Program-made: the position numbers and the translations under genes | Part shown: positions 48,940 through 58,805 of the stretch, piece after piece | Numbering within the stretch: position 1 is the first letter of the stretch | Layout of the letters: each line of letters starts with the position of its first letter | Source of the DNA: Chthoniobacterales bacterium | GTDB taxonomy: Bacteria > Verrucomicrobiota > Verrucomicrobiia > Chthoniobacterales > UBA10450 | Assembly: GCA_013821455.1 (NCBI GenBank) | Contig: JACDGS010000010.1 | Location: 1 to 64,000, forward strand | Length of the DNA: 64,000 nucleotides | Direction: 5' to 3' | Notes under the pieces: generated by a model | Database searches by the model: none | The model's input: only the letters and a program-made list of their open reading frames with translations | Told to the model about the DNA's origin: nothing

Positions 48940-50154
48940 ATGAAAAAACTAGCACTTACCACATTCAGCTTCTTCGCACTGACTTTGCTCGGCACCATTT
49001 CCCAGGCCGCTTCCGTCCCGATCACGAACGGCACCTTTGACGCCACGAATAACACCGCGAACGGCGGCGGGACTCTGGGATTTAATCAATACACCATCTT
49101 ATATGGCTCCGGAGTCACGGTCTTCGATGCCCTGACCGGTGCGAACCTCGGAACGGCGAATGTTCCCGGCTTCACCAACGTCGGAAACAACTTCGACGGG
49201 GTCCAATACATCGACCCGACGATGTATTTCACCCCCACTGGAGCGCCCACAACGCAACCGACCGGGAATATCACATTGAATAGCGATGTGCCGAACAAGT
49301 CGATCGCCACGAGCCCGGATAACGTTCTTTCCAATACCAATGTCGCACCAAACTCGACCTACACGCTGACCCTCGATCTTTACAAGCGCACCGATTTATC
49401 GCTGCCTGACACATTCCAAATGCAGCTCTTCGCGGGCGGCGTGGACTTGGGCGGAACGCTCACGATCGTGATGCCAACCGACACGCAACCCGGCCAGGCA
49501 AAGCTGGTGGTCACGACCGGCGCGAGCGTCAGCGGCGGAGCCCTCTCCGCGCAGCTAAGTGCCGGAGCAACGAACCCCTCCGATCTGCGACAGATTGTTC
49601 TTGATAACCTGGCGCTCGACGCGAAAGCGAATGCTTCCACGCTCGCACTCACAGATGCTGTGTCGCGCAAGATCCATGGGACCGCCGGCACTTTCGATAT
49701 CGAGCTACCGCAGAATGGCTCGGGCGTGGAATGCCGCAGCAGCAATGGCAATCACGAGTTCGTCTTCACCTTCACGAATGGAGTCGTTAGTGGCAATGCC
49801 ACTCTGAGCGCGCCTGCCGGCGGCAGCATCGCAGGGAGCCCGACCTTTGCGGGTAACACTATGACCGTAGAGCTCACCGGAGTAACTAACGATCAAACAA
49901 TCACGGTAACGTTGCACAATGTAACTGACACCTTCTCACAGGTGCTCCCAGACACAGACATCAGCGCCGGTATGTTGATCGGCGATAGCTCCGGAAACAA
50001 GACGGTCGATCTAACCGACTACAATCTCGTCAAGGCCCAAGTCGGAGCCCCAGTGACCGCGAATAACTTCCGCGAAGACCTGGATGTCAACGGCACAATC
50101 ACCCACGCCGATGGAAAGATCGTCCGGGTCTATCGTAACACCAACCTGCCCTAA
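48940..50154 (+). CDS. Secreted protein with dockerin-like C-terminus
   Basis: 404 residues from ATG 48940, with signal peptide MKKLALTTFSFFALTLLGTI-SQA. The N-terminal part (SVPITNGTFDATNNTANGGG) is a beta-rich domain of the kind seen after signal peptides in exported verrucomicrobial proteins. The middle has SRKIHGTAGTFDIELPQNGS, a conserved module in such secreted proteins. The C-terminus carries two dockerin-like calcium loops, GDSSGNKTVDLTDYNLVKAQ and EDLDVNGTITHADGKIVRVY. No enzymatic motif. It may bind a partner at the cell surface or matrix. Preceded by a GCCTAACGA copy and divergent from the ECF gene. Confidence 0.75.
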   Translation: MKKLALTTFSFFALTLLGTISQAASVPITNGTFDATNNTANGGGTLGFNQYTILYGSGVTVFDALTGANLGTANVPGFTNVGNNFDGVQYIDPTMYFTPTGAPTTQPTGNITLNSDVPNKSIATSPDNVLSNTNVAPNSTYTLTLDLYKRTDLSLPDTFQMQLFAGGVDLGGTLTIVMPTDTQPGQAKLVVTTGASVSGGALSAQLSAGATNPSDLRQIVLDNLALDAKANASTLALTDAVSRKIHGTAGTFDIELPQNGSGVECRSSNGNHEFVFTFTNGVVSGNATLSAPAGGSIAGSPTFAGNTMTVELTGVTNDQTITVTLHNVTDTFSQVLPDTDISAGMLIGDSSGNKTVDLTDYNLVKAQVGAPVTANNFREDLDVNGTITHADGKIVRVYRNTNLP

Positions 50155-50249
50155 ATCTTCCGGTCGAGACCTACTTATCGACAAGAAATACCGACTAAAA
50201 TCATTAATCCTACTCTTAGCCTAACGAGTATAACACCACCGTACAACAT

Positions 50250-52318
50250 ATGAAGCGTTATCTAACCCTAATTTTATTGGCGACCGTGATATTTTGTTGC
50301 GCCAGGCCTGTCCCTGCCCAAGTCGTTAACTTCGCCCCGCCGCCCACGGTAAAGAAGTATCCCTTCTATCCCCAGGGCGGCAATTTTTTTGGCGATCTCT
50401 TCCCGACCAATTTTGTCGATGTCAATCCAACTTCCGGGATACTCGCCTATAATAATAGTAATTACACCTACAACGGGCACATGGGGATCGACACCGCGAT
50501 TACTGGTTTTACCGCGCAGGCCATCGGCGTTCCGATTTTCGCCGCCCTCGATGGAACTGTCATTGAGACGCACGACGGTGAGTTCGACATGAATACAAGC
50601 TTCGGCAGCCCGAACCAGGTCTCCAATTTCGTCAAGATCGATCACGGCAATGGTCAGACAACGATGTACGATCATATGAGGAAGGGCAGCGTGGCCGTCG
50701 TCATGGGACAGCAGGTCACCGCCGGTCAGCAAATTGGCCTGACCGCGAGCAGCGGTTACAGCACTGCGCCGCATCTGCATCTCCAGTCGGAAGTGAATGG
50801 CATGGTCTTCGAGCCTTTCTCCGGCCCAGCCCGGCCAGGTATCTCGGGATGGGTTTCGCAACCACCCTTCCGCACCGATATCTATATTGAGCAATTCGTC
50901 ATCACAGACCAGGACTTATCGACCTTTGCCGGACCTCCGTTCGATACCACGCGCAAAGGAAGTTTCATCACAGGAGTCAGGACGTTTAATACTTGGTTCC
51001 AATTTGCAAACGGTGAAGGAATCAAGAATATCACGGTGAGCATTCTTCGCCCGAATGGCACCATCGATTTCACTACCACCTCACCTATCAGCGGTTTTCC
51101 GCGCAATGGTTATGTGACTTACAATTTCAATCAGAATCTCGATGTCGTAGGAACCTGGAAGATTCAAGTTAAGGTTAATGGGACAGTCATAGCGGCCGCG
51201 CCATTCATGGTCCTTGCGGCCGGCTCTAAAATAGTGAATCACGCGCCGGCTGCGATCGAGGCCGTCTTCGATCCTGCGCAGCCGAATTTTGTGACTGCGA
51301 CTTTCTGCCGCATCACTTCACCAACACTCTTCCTCGACCCGGACTACGATTTCGTCCGCTACCATTATGTCTGGACAGTTAATGGCGCCGTTGTCCGTAA
51401 TGTGATGAGCGCAGGAAAGGCCGATGCCATTCCCAATAACCTCGGACATCCGGGCGATGTGCTTACGTGCGTTGTCACGCCGAGTGACGGGACCGCGAAT
51501 GGTCCTGCCACAACAGTTACTACCGCCGTGGCGAGCCCCCAAATCCTACTCAACATCTCTACCCGACTCAACGTGCTGACAGGAGAGAATGTCCTCATCG
51601 GCGGCTTCATTATTACCGGAAACGACCCCAAGAAGGTCATCGTGCGTGCTTTGGGTCCCTCCCTGACGAATCAGGGAGTTAGCGGCGTGCTCGCCAATCC
51701 AGTGCTGGAATTACACAAGCCCGACGGCTCGGTCATAACTAACGACAATTGGAAATCACCCAGGAAACCGCGATCATTGCTAGCACTGTTCCTCCCCCTA
51801 ATAACCTCGAATCCGCCATCGTCGCCACGCTCGCCCCAGGGAGTTACACTGCGATCGTGAGCGGAAAGAATGGCGGCACCGGGGTAGGCTTGATTGAGGT
51901 CTATGACTTGGATCACAACATCGGCGCGCTCGGCAACATTTCGACGCGAGGCTTTGTCGATACGGGTGATAACGCGCTCATCGGCGGATTCATTATCGGC
52001 AATGGCCCCGATGGGACGACAGCCAACGTCCTCGTGCGCGCGCTCGGGCCAAGTCTTACTCAGGCTGGTGTTACTAATGCGTTACAGGATCCAATTCTGG
52101 AGTTACACGACGCTGACGGAAACCTGCTCAAGACTAACGATAATTGGATGGCGACCCAGAAAGCCGCGATTGAAGCAACGGGCGCGCCGCCGACGAACGA
52201 CAAAGAATCCGCGATCGTGGATACGATTCCGCCAGGAAGTTATACCGCGATCGTCCGCGGGAAAAATGGCGGCACTGGAGTTGGGCTGGTGGAGGTTTAC
52301 AATCTGCCGCCAGAGTAG
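50250..52318 (+). pseudogene. Secreted M23 metallopeptidase with tandem C-terminal repeats, frameshifted
   Basis: N-terminal signal MKRYLTLILLATVIFCCARP-VPA. The M23/LytM peptidase core has NGHMGIDTAI, VKIDHGNGQTTMYDHM and the HLH motif STAPHLHLQSEV, so it could cut peptidoglycan cross-bridges. After an Ig-like linker come two tandem copies of a 120-residue domain: ENVLIGGFIITGNDPKKVIV and NALIGGFIIGNGPDGTTANV, each ending SYTAIV-GKNGGTGVGL-EVY. The first copy is broken after ITNDNWK near 51755-51760: the frame turns into SPRKPRSLLA and stops at 51860, while the family sequence continues in the next frame (TQETAIIASTVPPPNNLESA) to 52318. One base loss explains it. Real gene decay or an assembly error; the catalytic part is unaffected. 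Confidence 0.8.
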
Positions 52319-52334
52319 CGACTGATCGAATTCG

Positions 52335-52790
52335 TTAGGCAGCCGCGGCCGCGCGCTGGCGATCAAGGTAAACTTTGCAGATGCCTTTGATTCGCGTGAG
52401 CACGTAGTAGGTCGTCTGGCTGCGGACCCTGACGAGTTCCGCGCCGACGATCCGAGTCACAAAGTCGCTCGGGAGATCGAGGATTTCCTGCGGCGTCGCG
52501 CCGTCGAGTCCTTTGCACAAGATAGACGTCATGGCGCGGGTGAGCGTTTGCACTTCGGGACCGAGGCTCATGCGCAGATGCGCGCGGCCTTCTTTATCGA
52601 CCTGCAGGTAAACGCCAACCTTATCCGCGCATTCCTCGTCTTTGCGCACATCTTCGAGATCGAACTTCTCGTTAGGCCGCGGTTCCTGCCTGGGCGCGCT
52701 CTCGGCATAGTTCACGAGCGTCTCGCGACGCTCGACTTCGGGCAGTGTCTCGAATAGTTCGATGATGTTATTCAGCTTCGGCGGATACAT
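52335..52790 (-). CDS. SufE-like Fe-S assembly protein
   Basis: 151 residues from ATG 52790 (MYPPKLNNIIELFETLPEVE). SufE family features: the helix LNNIIELFETLPEVERRETL, the cysteine loop KDEECADKVGVYLQV in place of the VPGCQSQVW loop, HLRMSLGPEVQTLTRAMTSI and GLDGATPQEILDLPSDFVTR. SufE accepts sulfur from cysteine desulfurase SufS and passes it to the scaffold. The variant cysteine context means it may serve a different acceptor. A rhodanese gene lies next on the same strand, pointing to sulfur handling. The stop TAA is inside a GCCTAACGA motif. Confidence 0.75.
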   Translation of the reverse strand: MYPPKLNNIIELFETLPEVERRETLVNYAESAPRQEPRPNEKFDLEDVRKDEECADKVGVYLQVDKEGRAHLRMSLGPEVQTLTRAMTSILCKGLDGATPQEILDLPSDFVTRIVGAELVRVRSQTTYYVLTRIKGICKVYLDRQRAAAAA

Positions 52791-52799
52791 CGGAAAAAC

Positions 52800-52934
52800 T
52801 TCCACAGATTTGAAAGCCCGGCCTCGCAATTTTCATTGCTCGTTACGGCACCGATTTTCACACATTGATGAAGGGAACGTCGGGCGCCGGAACGGGTCCT
52901 CCCCAATCTGGGTCAATCTGCGTAATCTGTGGAC
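52800..52934. repeat. Family D repeat, second copy
   Basis: CCACAGATTT at the left and AATCTGCGTAATCTGTGGA at the right are the arms, as in 1384-1475, around a divergent spacer. It fills the gap between rhodanese and SufE-like genes. Confidence 0.5.
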
Positions 52935-52938
52935 GAAA

Positions 52939-53805
52939 CTAACTGCTCTTCTCGATCGGCGCGCCGACTTTGTTGCCCCACTCCGTCCAGGAGCCGTCGT
53001 AGTTGCGCACATTGTCGAGGCCCAGGAGATAAGTCAGGACAAACCAGGTATGACTCGAACGTTCACCGATGCGGCAGTAAACTACCGTATCGACGTCCGG
53101 TCTTACGCCCGCGTCTTCAAAGTAAATCTTTGCTAACTCAGGCGCTGACTTAAAGGTGTTGTCATCCTTCGTCGCCGTCTTCCAAGGGACACTCTTAGCG
53201 CCTGGGATATGTCCGCCACGCAGGACACCTTCCTGCGGATACTCCGCCATGTGAGTGATCTCGCCTTTAAATTCGCCCGGCGAACGCACGTCGATGAGCG
53301 GCTTCTTCGCTTTGCTTTGCGCGAGCGCTTCATCGGCAAAGGCGCGAATCTCCTTATCGCGCCGTTCGTTAGGCACAGGATAATCACTCGCCGGGTATTT
53401 GGCCACTTCGCGCGTCATAGGCCGGTTCTCGGCTTTCCACTTATCGCGGCCGCCATTCAGAACTTTCACGTTCTTGTGACCGAACAAACGAAAAGCCCAG
53501 AGCGCGTAGCAAGCCCACCAGTTGGCTTTGTCGCCATAAAAGATACAGGTCGTGTCCGGCCCGATGCCGTTGCGGCGGCATAGCTCCGCGAACTTATCCG
53601 GCGCGATATAGTCGCGAATGACTGCGTCCTGTAAGTCGGAACGCCAATCGATATGCACCGCTCCCGGGATGTGGCCGGTATCGTAGAGAAGGATGTCTTC
53701 GTTCGATTCGACGATGCGAATGCTTTTGTCGCTGAGATGCTGCTCGAGCCAATCCGTTTCCACCAGCGCTTCCGGGTGCGCGTATTCCGTAGGATAAGTG
53801 TTCAT
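52939..53805 (-). CDS. Thiosulfate/3-mercaptopyruvate sulfurtransferase
   Basis: A 288-residue two-domain rhodanese. Domain 1 has [20 protein letters not shown] and [10 protein letters not shown], domain 2 has [20 protein letters not shown] and [12 protein letters not shown], with the active-site loop [14 protein letters not shown] (Cys in CRIGERS). CRIGER loops are typical for thiosulfate sulfurtransferases. It transfers sulfane sulfur to cyanide or thiols; cytoplasmic, since no signal is seen. The upstream gap (53806-53901) holds nothing recognisable. Confidence 0.9.
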   Translation of the reverse strand: MNTYPTEYAHPEALVETDWLEQHLSDKSIRIVESNEDILLYDTGHIPGAVHIDWRSDLQDAVIRDYIAPDKFAELCRRNGIGPDTTCIFYGDKANWWACYALWAFRLFGHKNVKVLNGGRDKWKAENRPMTREVAKYPASDYPVPNERRDKEIRAFADEALAQSKAKKPLIDVRSPGEFKGEITHMAEYPQEGVLRGGHIPGAKSVPWKTATKDDNTFKSAPELAKIYFEDAGVRPDVDTVVYCRIGERSSHTWFVLTYLLGLDNVRNYDGSWTEWGNKVGAPIEKSS

Positions 53806-53901
53806 GCAGGAATGATCGACCGGTCAGTCGCCGCCGCAACCGAACTCCGAATCGATATGTCTCCGAGCAGGGCCGGAGGGCGCTCCGGACTCCTTTACTC
53901 G

Positions 53902-54300
53902 TTAGGTTAACGCGATGGCTTTGAACGAGCTGACCACATCGTCCGGACCCGCTTCGGTGAAGAAGCTTTCGTAGAAGCCGGGGCCGAGATCCCAGTGATC
54001 GCCCTTGTAATGATCGTCGCGATAGAAACGCCAAACGCCGCTGACCACGATGAGCGAGCTGATGCGATCGTTCCAAAAATCGCCCAGGAAATGGAAGCTC
54101 AGGTTGGTGCGGGCGTAGGCGCCGCGGAAGCCGGCGTGATCGTAGATGATCACCTCGGGTAGCTGGAGGTTGCCGGCCACCGGGGGTGCATCGGCTTTGC
54201 CGACCGCGGACGCGTGGTAGCGAAACGGCTCCACAATCCACTTCGTGTCGATGATCGCGCCATTCTCTGGCGATAGTTCGGTTTTGAATACTTGTCTCAT
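53902..54300 (-). CDS. Beta/gamma-crystallin-fold protein
   Basis: 132 residues. It carries two crystallin Greek-key motifs: EVIIYDHAGFRGAYARTNLS followed by FHFLGDFWNDRISSLIVVSG, and VWRFYRDDHYKGDHWDLGPG followed by FYESF. The paired DRISS-type pattern after each Y/F-E-x-x-x-Y/F-x-G corner is the calcium-binding motif of microbial crystallins. No signal peptide. Role unknown; such proteins often work in stress or dormancy. The stop is followed by a TCGTTAGGT near-motif. Confidence 0.75.
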   Translation of the reverse strand: MRQVFKTELSPENGAIIDTKWIVEPFRYHASAVGKADAPPVAGNLQLPEVIIYDHAGFRGAYARTNLSFHFLGDFWNDRISSLIVVSGVWRFYRDDHYKGDHWDLGPGFYESFFTEAGPDDVVSSFKAIALT

Positions 54301-54374
54301 AAGCGGGGTTTGTTTTTCTCAGTTGAACAGGTGATCTCGCGCCTGTCGAGTCGGTTCTTTCTCTAACCAAAAAG

Positions 54375-55409
54375 TTACAAGCCGTGTTCGCGATTGGTGG
54401 AACGCAGCCGGATCGTTTTGCTTTGCAGGTCGTGATTGGCGCGAATGAAACGCACGGTTTTGCTTTTCGCGCGCATCAGGACGGAATGGGTGATCGCGTT
54501 GGGACCTTGCGCCTTCACGCCGGGTAATAGTGCGCTATCGCTGATGCCGGTCGCGCAGAAGATGATGTTCTTTCCGTTCGCGAGATCGTCGGCGAAGAAG
54601 ACCCGGCCAAGGTCGGCTTCGTGGCCGTTGGTAATGAGTTCGTCGCGTTCGTTTTCATCGCGCGGCCACATCATGCACTGCATGTCGCCGCCGAGGCATT
54701 TGATGCCGGCCGCGGCGAGGACCGCTTCGGGCGCGCCGCCGATGCCGACATACAAATCTATCCCGCTATCCGGATAGGCCGGCGCCATGGCGGCGGCAAT
54801 ATCGCCGTCGCTGATCATGCGCAGCGAGGAACCGACCCGGCGGATTTCGGCGACGATTTTCTTGTGGCGTGGACGGTCGAGCATCATCACGACCACGTCC
54901 TGGACGCGTTTGTTAAGGGCTCGAGCCACGGTGATGAGCGTTTCCTCGATGGGACTTTCGAGCTTGAGGGTTTCAATCCCCGCGATCTTCATACTGCGGA
55001 TGACGGCGGGTCCGTAGGCCAGCTTCATCATGTAGAACGAAGGAATATCGCGCAGCGCAACTTTCACTCCTTTTTCCGGGCTGGCTGCCGCGATACAGGC
55101 GATGGAGTTTGGCATCCCCTTCGAAATGTTTGTGGTGCCATCGATCGGGTCGAGCGCGATGTCGAACTGCGGCGCACCCGGCAGCCACATGCCGAGTTGT
55201 TCGCCTTTGAAAATGCCGGGCGCGTCGTCCTTGATTCCCTCGCCGATGACGACTTCGCCGCAGATGTTCATAAGATCGAACATCCCGCGAATGGCATCGC
55301 AGGCCGCGGCGTCAGCTTTTTCTTTTTCGCCGCGACCAAGCCAGGCGAGCGCGTTCAAGGCGGCGGCTTCCGTGGCGCGGACAAAATCGAATTCGATGAT
55401 GCGCTCCAT
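54375..55409 (-). CDS. glpX: Fructose-1,6-bisphosphatase class II
   Basis: 344 residues from ATG 55409 (MERIIEFDFVRATEAAALNA); an ATG 30 bases upstream is also open. It dephosphorylates fructose-1,6-bisphosphate, the gluconeogenic step. Metal and substrate motifs of GlpX: GEVVIGEGIKDDAPGIFKGE, LDPIDGTTNISKGMPNSIAC, SDGDIAAAMAPAYPDSGIDL and YVGIGGAPEAVLAAAGIKCL-GGDMQ. Length and motifs are typical of class II. The upstream gap holds a TCGTTAGGC copy and a family E repeat. Confidence 0.95.
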   Translation of the reverse strand: MERIIEFDFVRATEAAALNALAWLGRGEKEKADAAACDAIRGMFDLMNICGEVVIGEGIKDDAPGIFKGEQLGMWLPGAPQFDIALDPIDGTTNISKGMPNSIACIAAASPEKGVKVALRDIPSFYMMKLAYGPAVIRSMKIAGIETLKLESPIEETLITVARALNKRVQDVVVMMLDRPRHKKIVAEIRRVGSSLRMISDGDIAAAMAPAYPDSGIDLYVGIGGAPEAVLAAAGIKCLGGDMQCMMWPRDENERDELITNGHEADLGRVFFADDLANGKNIIFCATGISDSALLPGVKAQGPNAITHSVLMRAKSKTVRFIRANHDLQSKTIRLRSTNREHGL

Positions 55410-55500
55410 GTCGTCATAATTTTGTTTCAGGATGCGCATCGAGCCGAGACGTTCGCAAAGTTCGCCGCGCGTGACAAGCGCCAGGGTTCGTTAGGCGGAA

Positions 55501-55597
55501 GAAATAGACAGGATTTACAGGATTATCAGGATTGGGAAGCCGAAGTTGTACGACCTCTCTTCAATCCAGTAAATCCTGTTAATCCTGTCTATTTCTT
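55501..55597. repeat. Family E inverted repeat at the S9 peptidase stop
   Basis: GAAATAGACAGGATTTACAG and CTGTTAATCCTGTCTATTTC are exact inverted arms of 20 bases and more. The right arm supplies the TAG stop of the peptidase gene at 55589-55591. It should form a strong terminator-like hairpin. Confidence 0.85.
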
Positions 55598-57793
55598 CTC
55601 TGGCGGTTTTGCTTTCGCGGAGACTTCGCCTTTCGCTGCGACTTCGTATTCCGGTTTGGCGACGCCGAGGAGCCAGTGATCGAACCATCCTACAATGTGT
55701 TCGAGCCGCTCGATCCGATGCCATGGCTGGCCGCTGCGTGAGAGCTCGTGCGTTTCGTCGGGAAACTTCACCATCACCGTGGGAATCTTGCGGAACTTAA
55801 GCGCGCGAAACATCTGCTCGCCGCCCGCGCCCGGAGGAGTTCGCGTATCGCTTTCGCCCAGGACAAGCATGAGGGGCGTCTTCACGTTGTTGATATACGT
55901 GATCGGCGAACGCGCCTTGTAATCGCCTTCCGCATCGAGGAACGGCGGCGTCTTAAACCAGGTCGGGTGGAAAAGAGTGAAGTCCGCGGTGTACCACCAA
56001 TCGGCCCAACTCGCGACGTCGCGCTGCGTGACCGCGGCGGCGAAACGATCGGTGTGGCTGACGACCCAATTGGTCAGCAATCCGCCGCCGCTGCCGCCGG
56101 TCACGCCGAGTTTTTTCGTGTCCATACCGCCGCGCCTAACGAGTTCGTCCACGCCGGCCATGAGGTCCTTGAAATCGTCGCCGGGATATTTGTATTGGAT
56201 GATGTTGCCAAAAGCCTGGCCGTAGCTCGTGCTTCCGCGCGGATTCGGATAGAGCACGATGTAGCCTTTCGCGGCCATCCATTGGAATTCGTGCTCGAAA
56301 ATGTAGCCGTAAGCCGCGTGCGGTCCGCCGTGGATGTTGAGAATGAGCGGATACTTTTTTGTTGGATCGAACGCGGGCGGCTTTTGGACCCAGCACTGGA
56401 TGCGTTTTCCATCGAAACTTTCGTATCAGATTTCTTCCGGCTGCGTGAGATTGAGTTGATCGAAGAGCTTGTCGTTGGCGTGCGTCAGTTGCCGCGCTGA
56501 TGCGCCCGCTTGATCGAAGCAAAAAAGATCGTTGATGCGCGTGGGCGTGGAAATGAGGCAAACGATTTTGCTTCCATCCGCCGACGCGGAATAGCGCAAC
56601 ACGGCCTGCTTGCCATGAGTAAGAGGATTCACGCCGCCGCCCGCAACATCGAAAGAAGCGAGCTGCGTCTCCCCTTCCTTCGCATAAATCTCGAGAATGC
56701 TTTTGCCATCGGGGGACCAAATGGGAGTGTTGCCGCCGAGACCGCGCGGAGCGGCGTTGTCCCCGAAAACGTTCGCGCCGGCGTCGTAATCGAAAGCACT
56801 CGTTAGGTTGTGCGGCTGTCCGTTAGGCGTGAGATCGAGCGTCCAGAGATCGGGCTCGCTGTAGGAATTTACCGGCTCATTCGCGGAGGCGATGAAGGCG
56901 ACGCTCTTGCCGTCTGGGCTGAGCGCGAGCGGACCGGTGCCCATGGGAATGGTAAGGAGCCGCTTCGCGTCCCCGCCCTTCGCTGGCACGAGATAAAGCT
57001 CAGTCTTCGGCAGCTCGTAGTACGGCTCATCGACATGGAGCGAAGTGAAATAAATTTGCGCACCGTCCTTCGACCAAAAGGCGTCGCCCTCGTCGAAGTG
57101 GCCGTTGGTGAGCTGACGCGGCTCCGGTTTTTCGTCGGCGTTTTGCGGGACTTGGATGACCCAAAGATGCTGCGGCCGTTTCGGGTCGAGATAACCTTCG
57201 TCGTTCTCGCGATACACGGCCTGAGTGACGACGTGGACGTCGCTTTCGTGCTCGTCCTCTTCGGCTTTTGCGCCACTTTTTTTCTTCGCCTGCTTCGCCA
57301 GATCGTCGGCGTTGGAGCTGTCGCCGAAGACAATCCACTTTCCATCCGGCGACCACTTCGGATCGCTCGCACCTTTCGGCAAATCGGTAAACGAAAACGC
57401 TTCGCCGCCAGCCAAAGGCAAAAGACAAAGCTGCGGCGGTTGCGGCTTGCCATCCTTCTCCGTCGCGCGGCTAAAGACGAGGAATTTTCCATCCGGCGAC
57501 CAGCGCGCGCCGCCGTCATGCGGGCCGTGCGTAAGTTGGCGCGGCGGCTCGCTCGCATCCGTCGGCACCAGCCAGAGCGAAGTGTCGTAGCCGAGTTTCT
57601 TCTCGTTCACCGTGACGCGCACGAAGGCCACACGGGAGCCATCCGGCGAGACCTGCGGATCGCCGATCCAGACGAAATCGAAGAGGTCCTTCTCGGTGAT
57701 GTTGCGCTTCTTCTCCACGGCGGCGCGATCGTTAGGCACGATCGTTAGGCAAAGAGCGAGGAAGAGGGCGATCCGCAAGATTCGGTGCGACAT
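55589..57793 (-). pseudogene. S9 family peptidase (prolyl oligopeptidase type) with in-frame TGA
   Basis: The frame is open from ATG 57793 to 55589 except for one TGA at 56428-56426. The N-terminus MSHRILRIALFLALCLTIVP is a signal peptide, and a propeller follows (VSPDGSRVAFVRV, WSPDGKFLVFSR, WSPDGKWIVFGDSS, LSPDGKSVAFIAS). The catalytic domain after the TGA reads [55 protein letters not shown] (nucleophile Ser), [15 protein letters not shown] (Asp) and [12 protein letters not shown] (His). At the TGA the family usually has Trp or another aromatic (EEI-x-YESFDG), so TGG to TGA by one base is the simplest cause. No SECIS-like hairpin follows. Either a nonsense allele, a sequencing error, or readthrough. 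Confidence 0.8.
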
Positions 57794-57832
57794 GGGTGAA
57801 GCTGACACTTGCGACGGAGCGCGCAATTTCGC

Positions 57833-57986
57833 CCGGGTAGCGCATGCGTCTCGCGTGCTGGCGACGGTGTGTCACCGTCGCGAACTTTTTGTGCAGGAAC
57901 CGAACCGTCGTTAGGCTGCCGCGCAAAGAAAAGTTCGTCGCGCTGGAACAGCGCGACCAGCACGCGAGACGCATGCGCTACCCGGA
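57833..57986. repeat. Family A variant inverted-repeat element
   Basis: Perfect 29-bp arms: CCGGGTAGCGCATGCGTCTC... (57833-57861) and ...GAGACGCATGCGCTACCCGG (57958-57986). Inside are a GCGACGGTG/CACCGTCGC hairpin and a TCGTTAGGC at 57908. It lies just upstream of the S9 peptidase gene. Confidence 0.9.
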
Positions 57987-58018
57987 CCGCCGTGGCTTGT
58001 TTGACGCCGTGGCGCAAT

Positions 58019-58042
58019 CGTTAGGCAGACGGTTGCCTAACG
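58019..58042 (-). terminator. Inverted pair of the 9-mer motif acting as a hairpin
   Basis: CGTTAGGCA (58019-58027) and TGCCTAACG (58034-58042): a perfect 9-bp stem with a 6-base loop, made from two facing copies of the dispersed motif. It includes the TAG stop of the lipoprotein gene at 58037-58039. This paired layout is the classic terminator form of Neisseria uptake sequences. Confidence 0.7.
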
Positions 58043-58462
58043 TTTCTTCGCCGTTGGAGAGGGAGCTGGCTCGGGATTTTGGTAGATGGTAAAACTCTCT
58101 TCGCAGGAAATGAAATGTTTGTTCTCTTTCTGCAGAATAGCTCCCGGGATCGGTGGGAGCCGGAGCCGCTCTACGGCTGCGCGGGCAATCCTTTCATCTG
58201 CGGGTCCTGCATCGTTCGAGACGATTTTAAGATTGCGAACGTGACCACCGCTGGCACTTGCCTCGAAGGTCAGCTTGACCGTTCCAACCGTGCGCTTCTG
58301 ATCCGCCGCCACCATGCGATACCAGATCGGGCCGAGCCGATCTTCCATCACTTTAGTGTATCCAGCCGTCGTGGGCGGAGTGCCTTTCGGCAATGTCGGG
58401 ACATTGCTACACGCCGACATGGCGAGGGCGGCGCCGAGGAGAACGAAGCTGGGGAATCGCAT
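58037..58462 (-). CDS. Lipoprotein with TonB-like C-terminal domain
   Basis: 141 residues from ATG 58462 (MRFPSFVLLGAALAMSACSN), with lipobox AMSAC. The C-terminal half resembles the TonB C-terminal (energy-transfer) fold: TVGTVKLTFEASASGGHVRN and AAVERLRLPPIPGAILQ. Here it is on a lipoprotein, not a TonB protein, so it may be a periplasmic partner or a free-standing sensor. No TonB box partner is visible nearby. The 138 bases upstream are open in frame but show no homology. Confidence 0.65.
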   Translation of the reverse strand: MRFPSFVLLGAALAMSACSNVPTLPKGTPPTTAGYTKVMEDRLGPIWYRMVAADQKRTVGTVKLTFEASASGGHVRNLKIVSNDAGPADERIARAAVERLRLPPIPGAILQKENKHFISCEESFTIYQNPEPAPSPTAKKR

Positions 58463-58547
58463 TGAACTCCGTACGCTAAAATTCCGCTGCTTCTCCGCCA
58501 ATCTTTTTGTTGCACGCCGCGCGCGCGGGCCCTTACTCTCCAGCCGC

Positions 58548-58757
58548 ATGTTTCGCTTGCTTCCGCTCGTTGCGCTCGCCGGTTTGCTCTTCGTCTTCAA
58601 CGCCTGTGAACGGCACCACGTGGGCGAGCTGCCCGAGGTGCAAAGGGAACATCTCCATCCGCTCGATTCCGCCGCGGCGGAGACGAAGGCGAGCGAACCG
58701 ACGCCGCCGCCTACCTCGCCAACGCCGGCGAATTTTTTCCCTAACGAAAAGCCCTAA
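58548..58757 (+). CDS. Small lipoprotein (69 residues)
   Basis: MFRLLPLVALAGLLFVFNAC then ERHHVGELPEVQREHLHPLD and a Pro/Thr-rich tail ending PTPANFFPNEKP. The lipobox LFVFNAC is clear. Nothing else is recognisable. The stop TAA is inside CCCTAACGA, a one-base variant of the motif. It is divergent from the TonB-like lipoprotein, with starts 86 bases apart. Confidence 0.55.
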   Translation: MFRLLPLVALAGLLFVFNACERHHVGELPEVQREHLHPLDSAAAETKASEPTPPPTSPTPANFFPNEKP

Positions 58758-58805
58758 CGATGGCGGCCAGCGCCATTTTCGATTAGCCTAACGAGAAGCA
58801 ACGCC

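Noticed and set aside
56383-56428. TGA in the S9 peptidase as a third selenocysteine codon
   Set aside because: No hairpin with a suitable loop lies 16-37 bases after it; CCAG/CTGG has a 2-base loop. The position is not a redox site, so a nonsense change is more likely.
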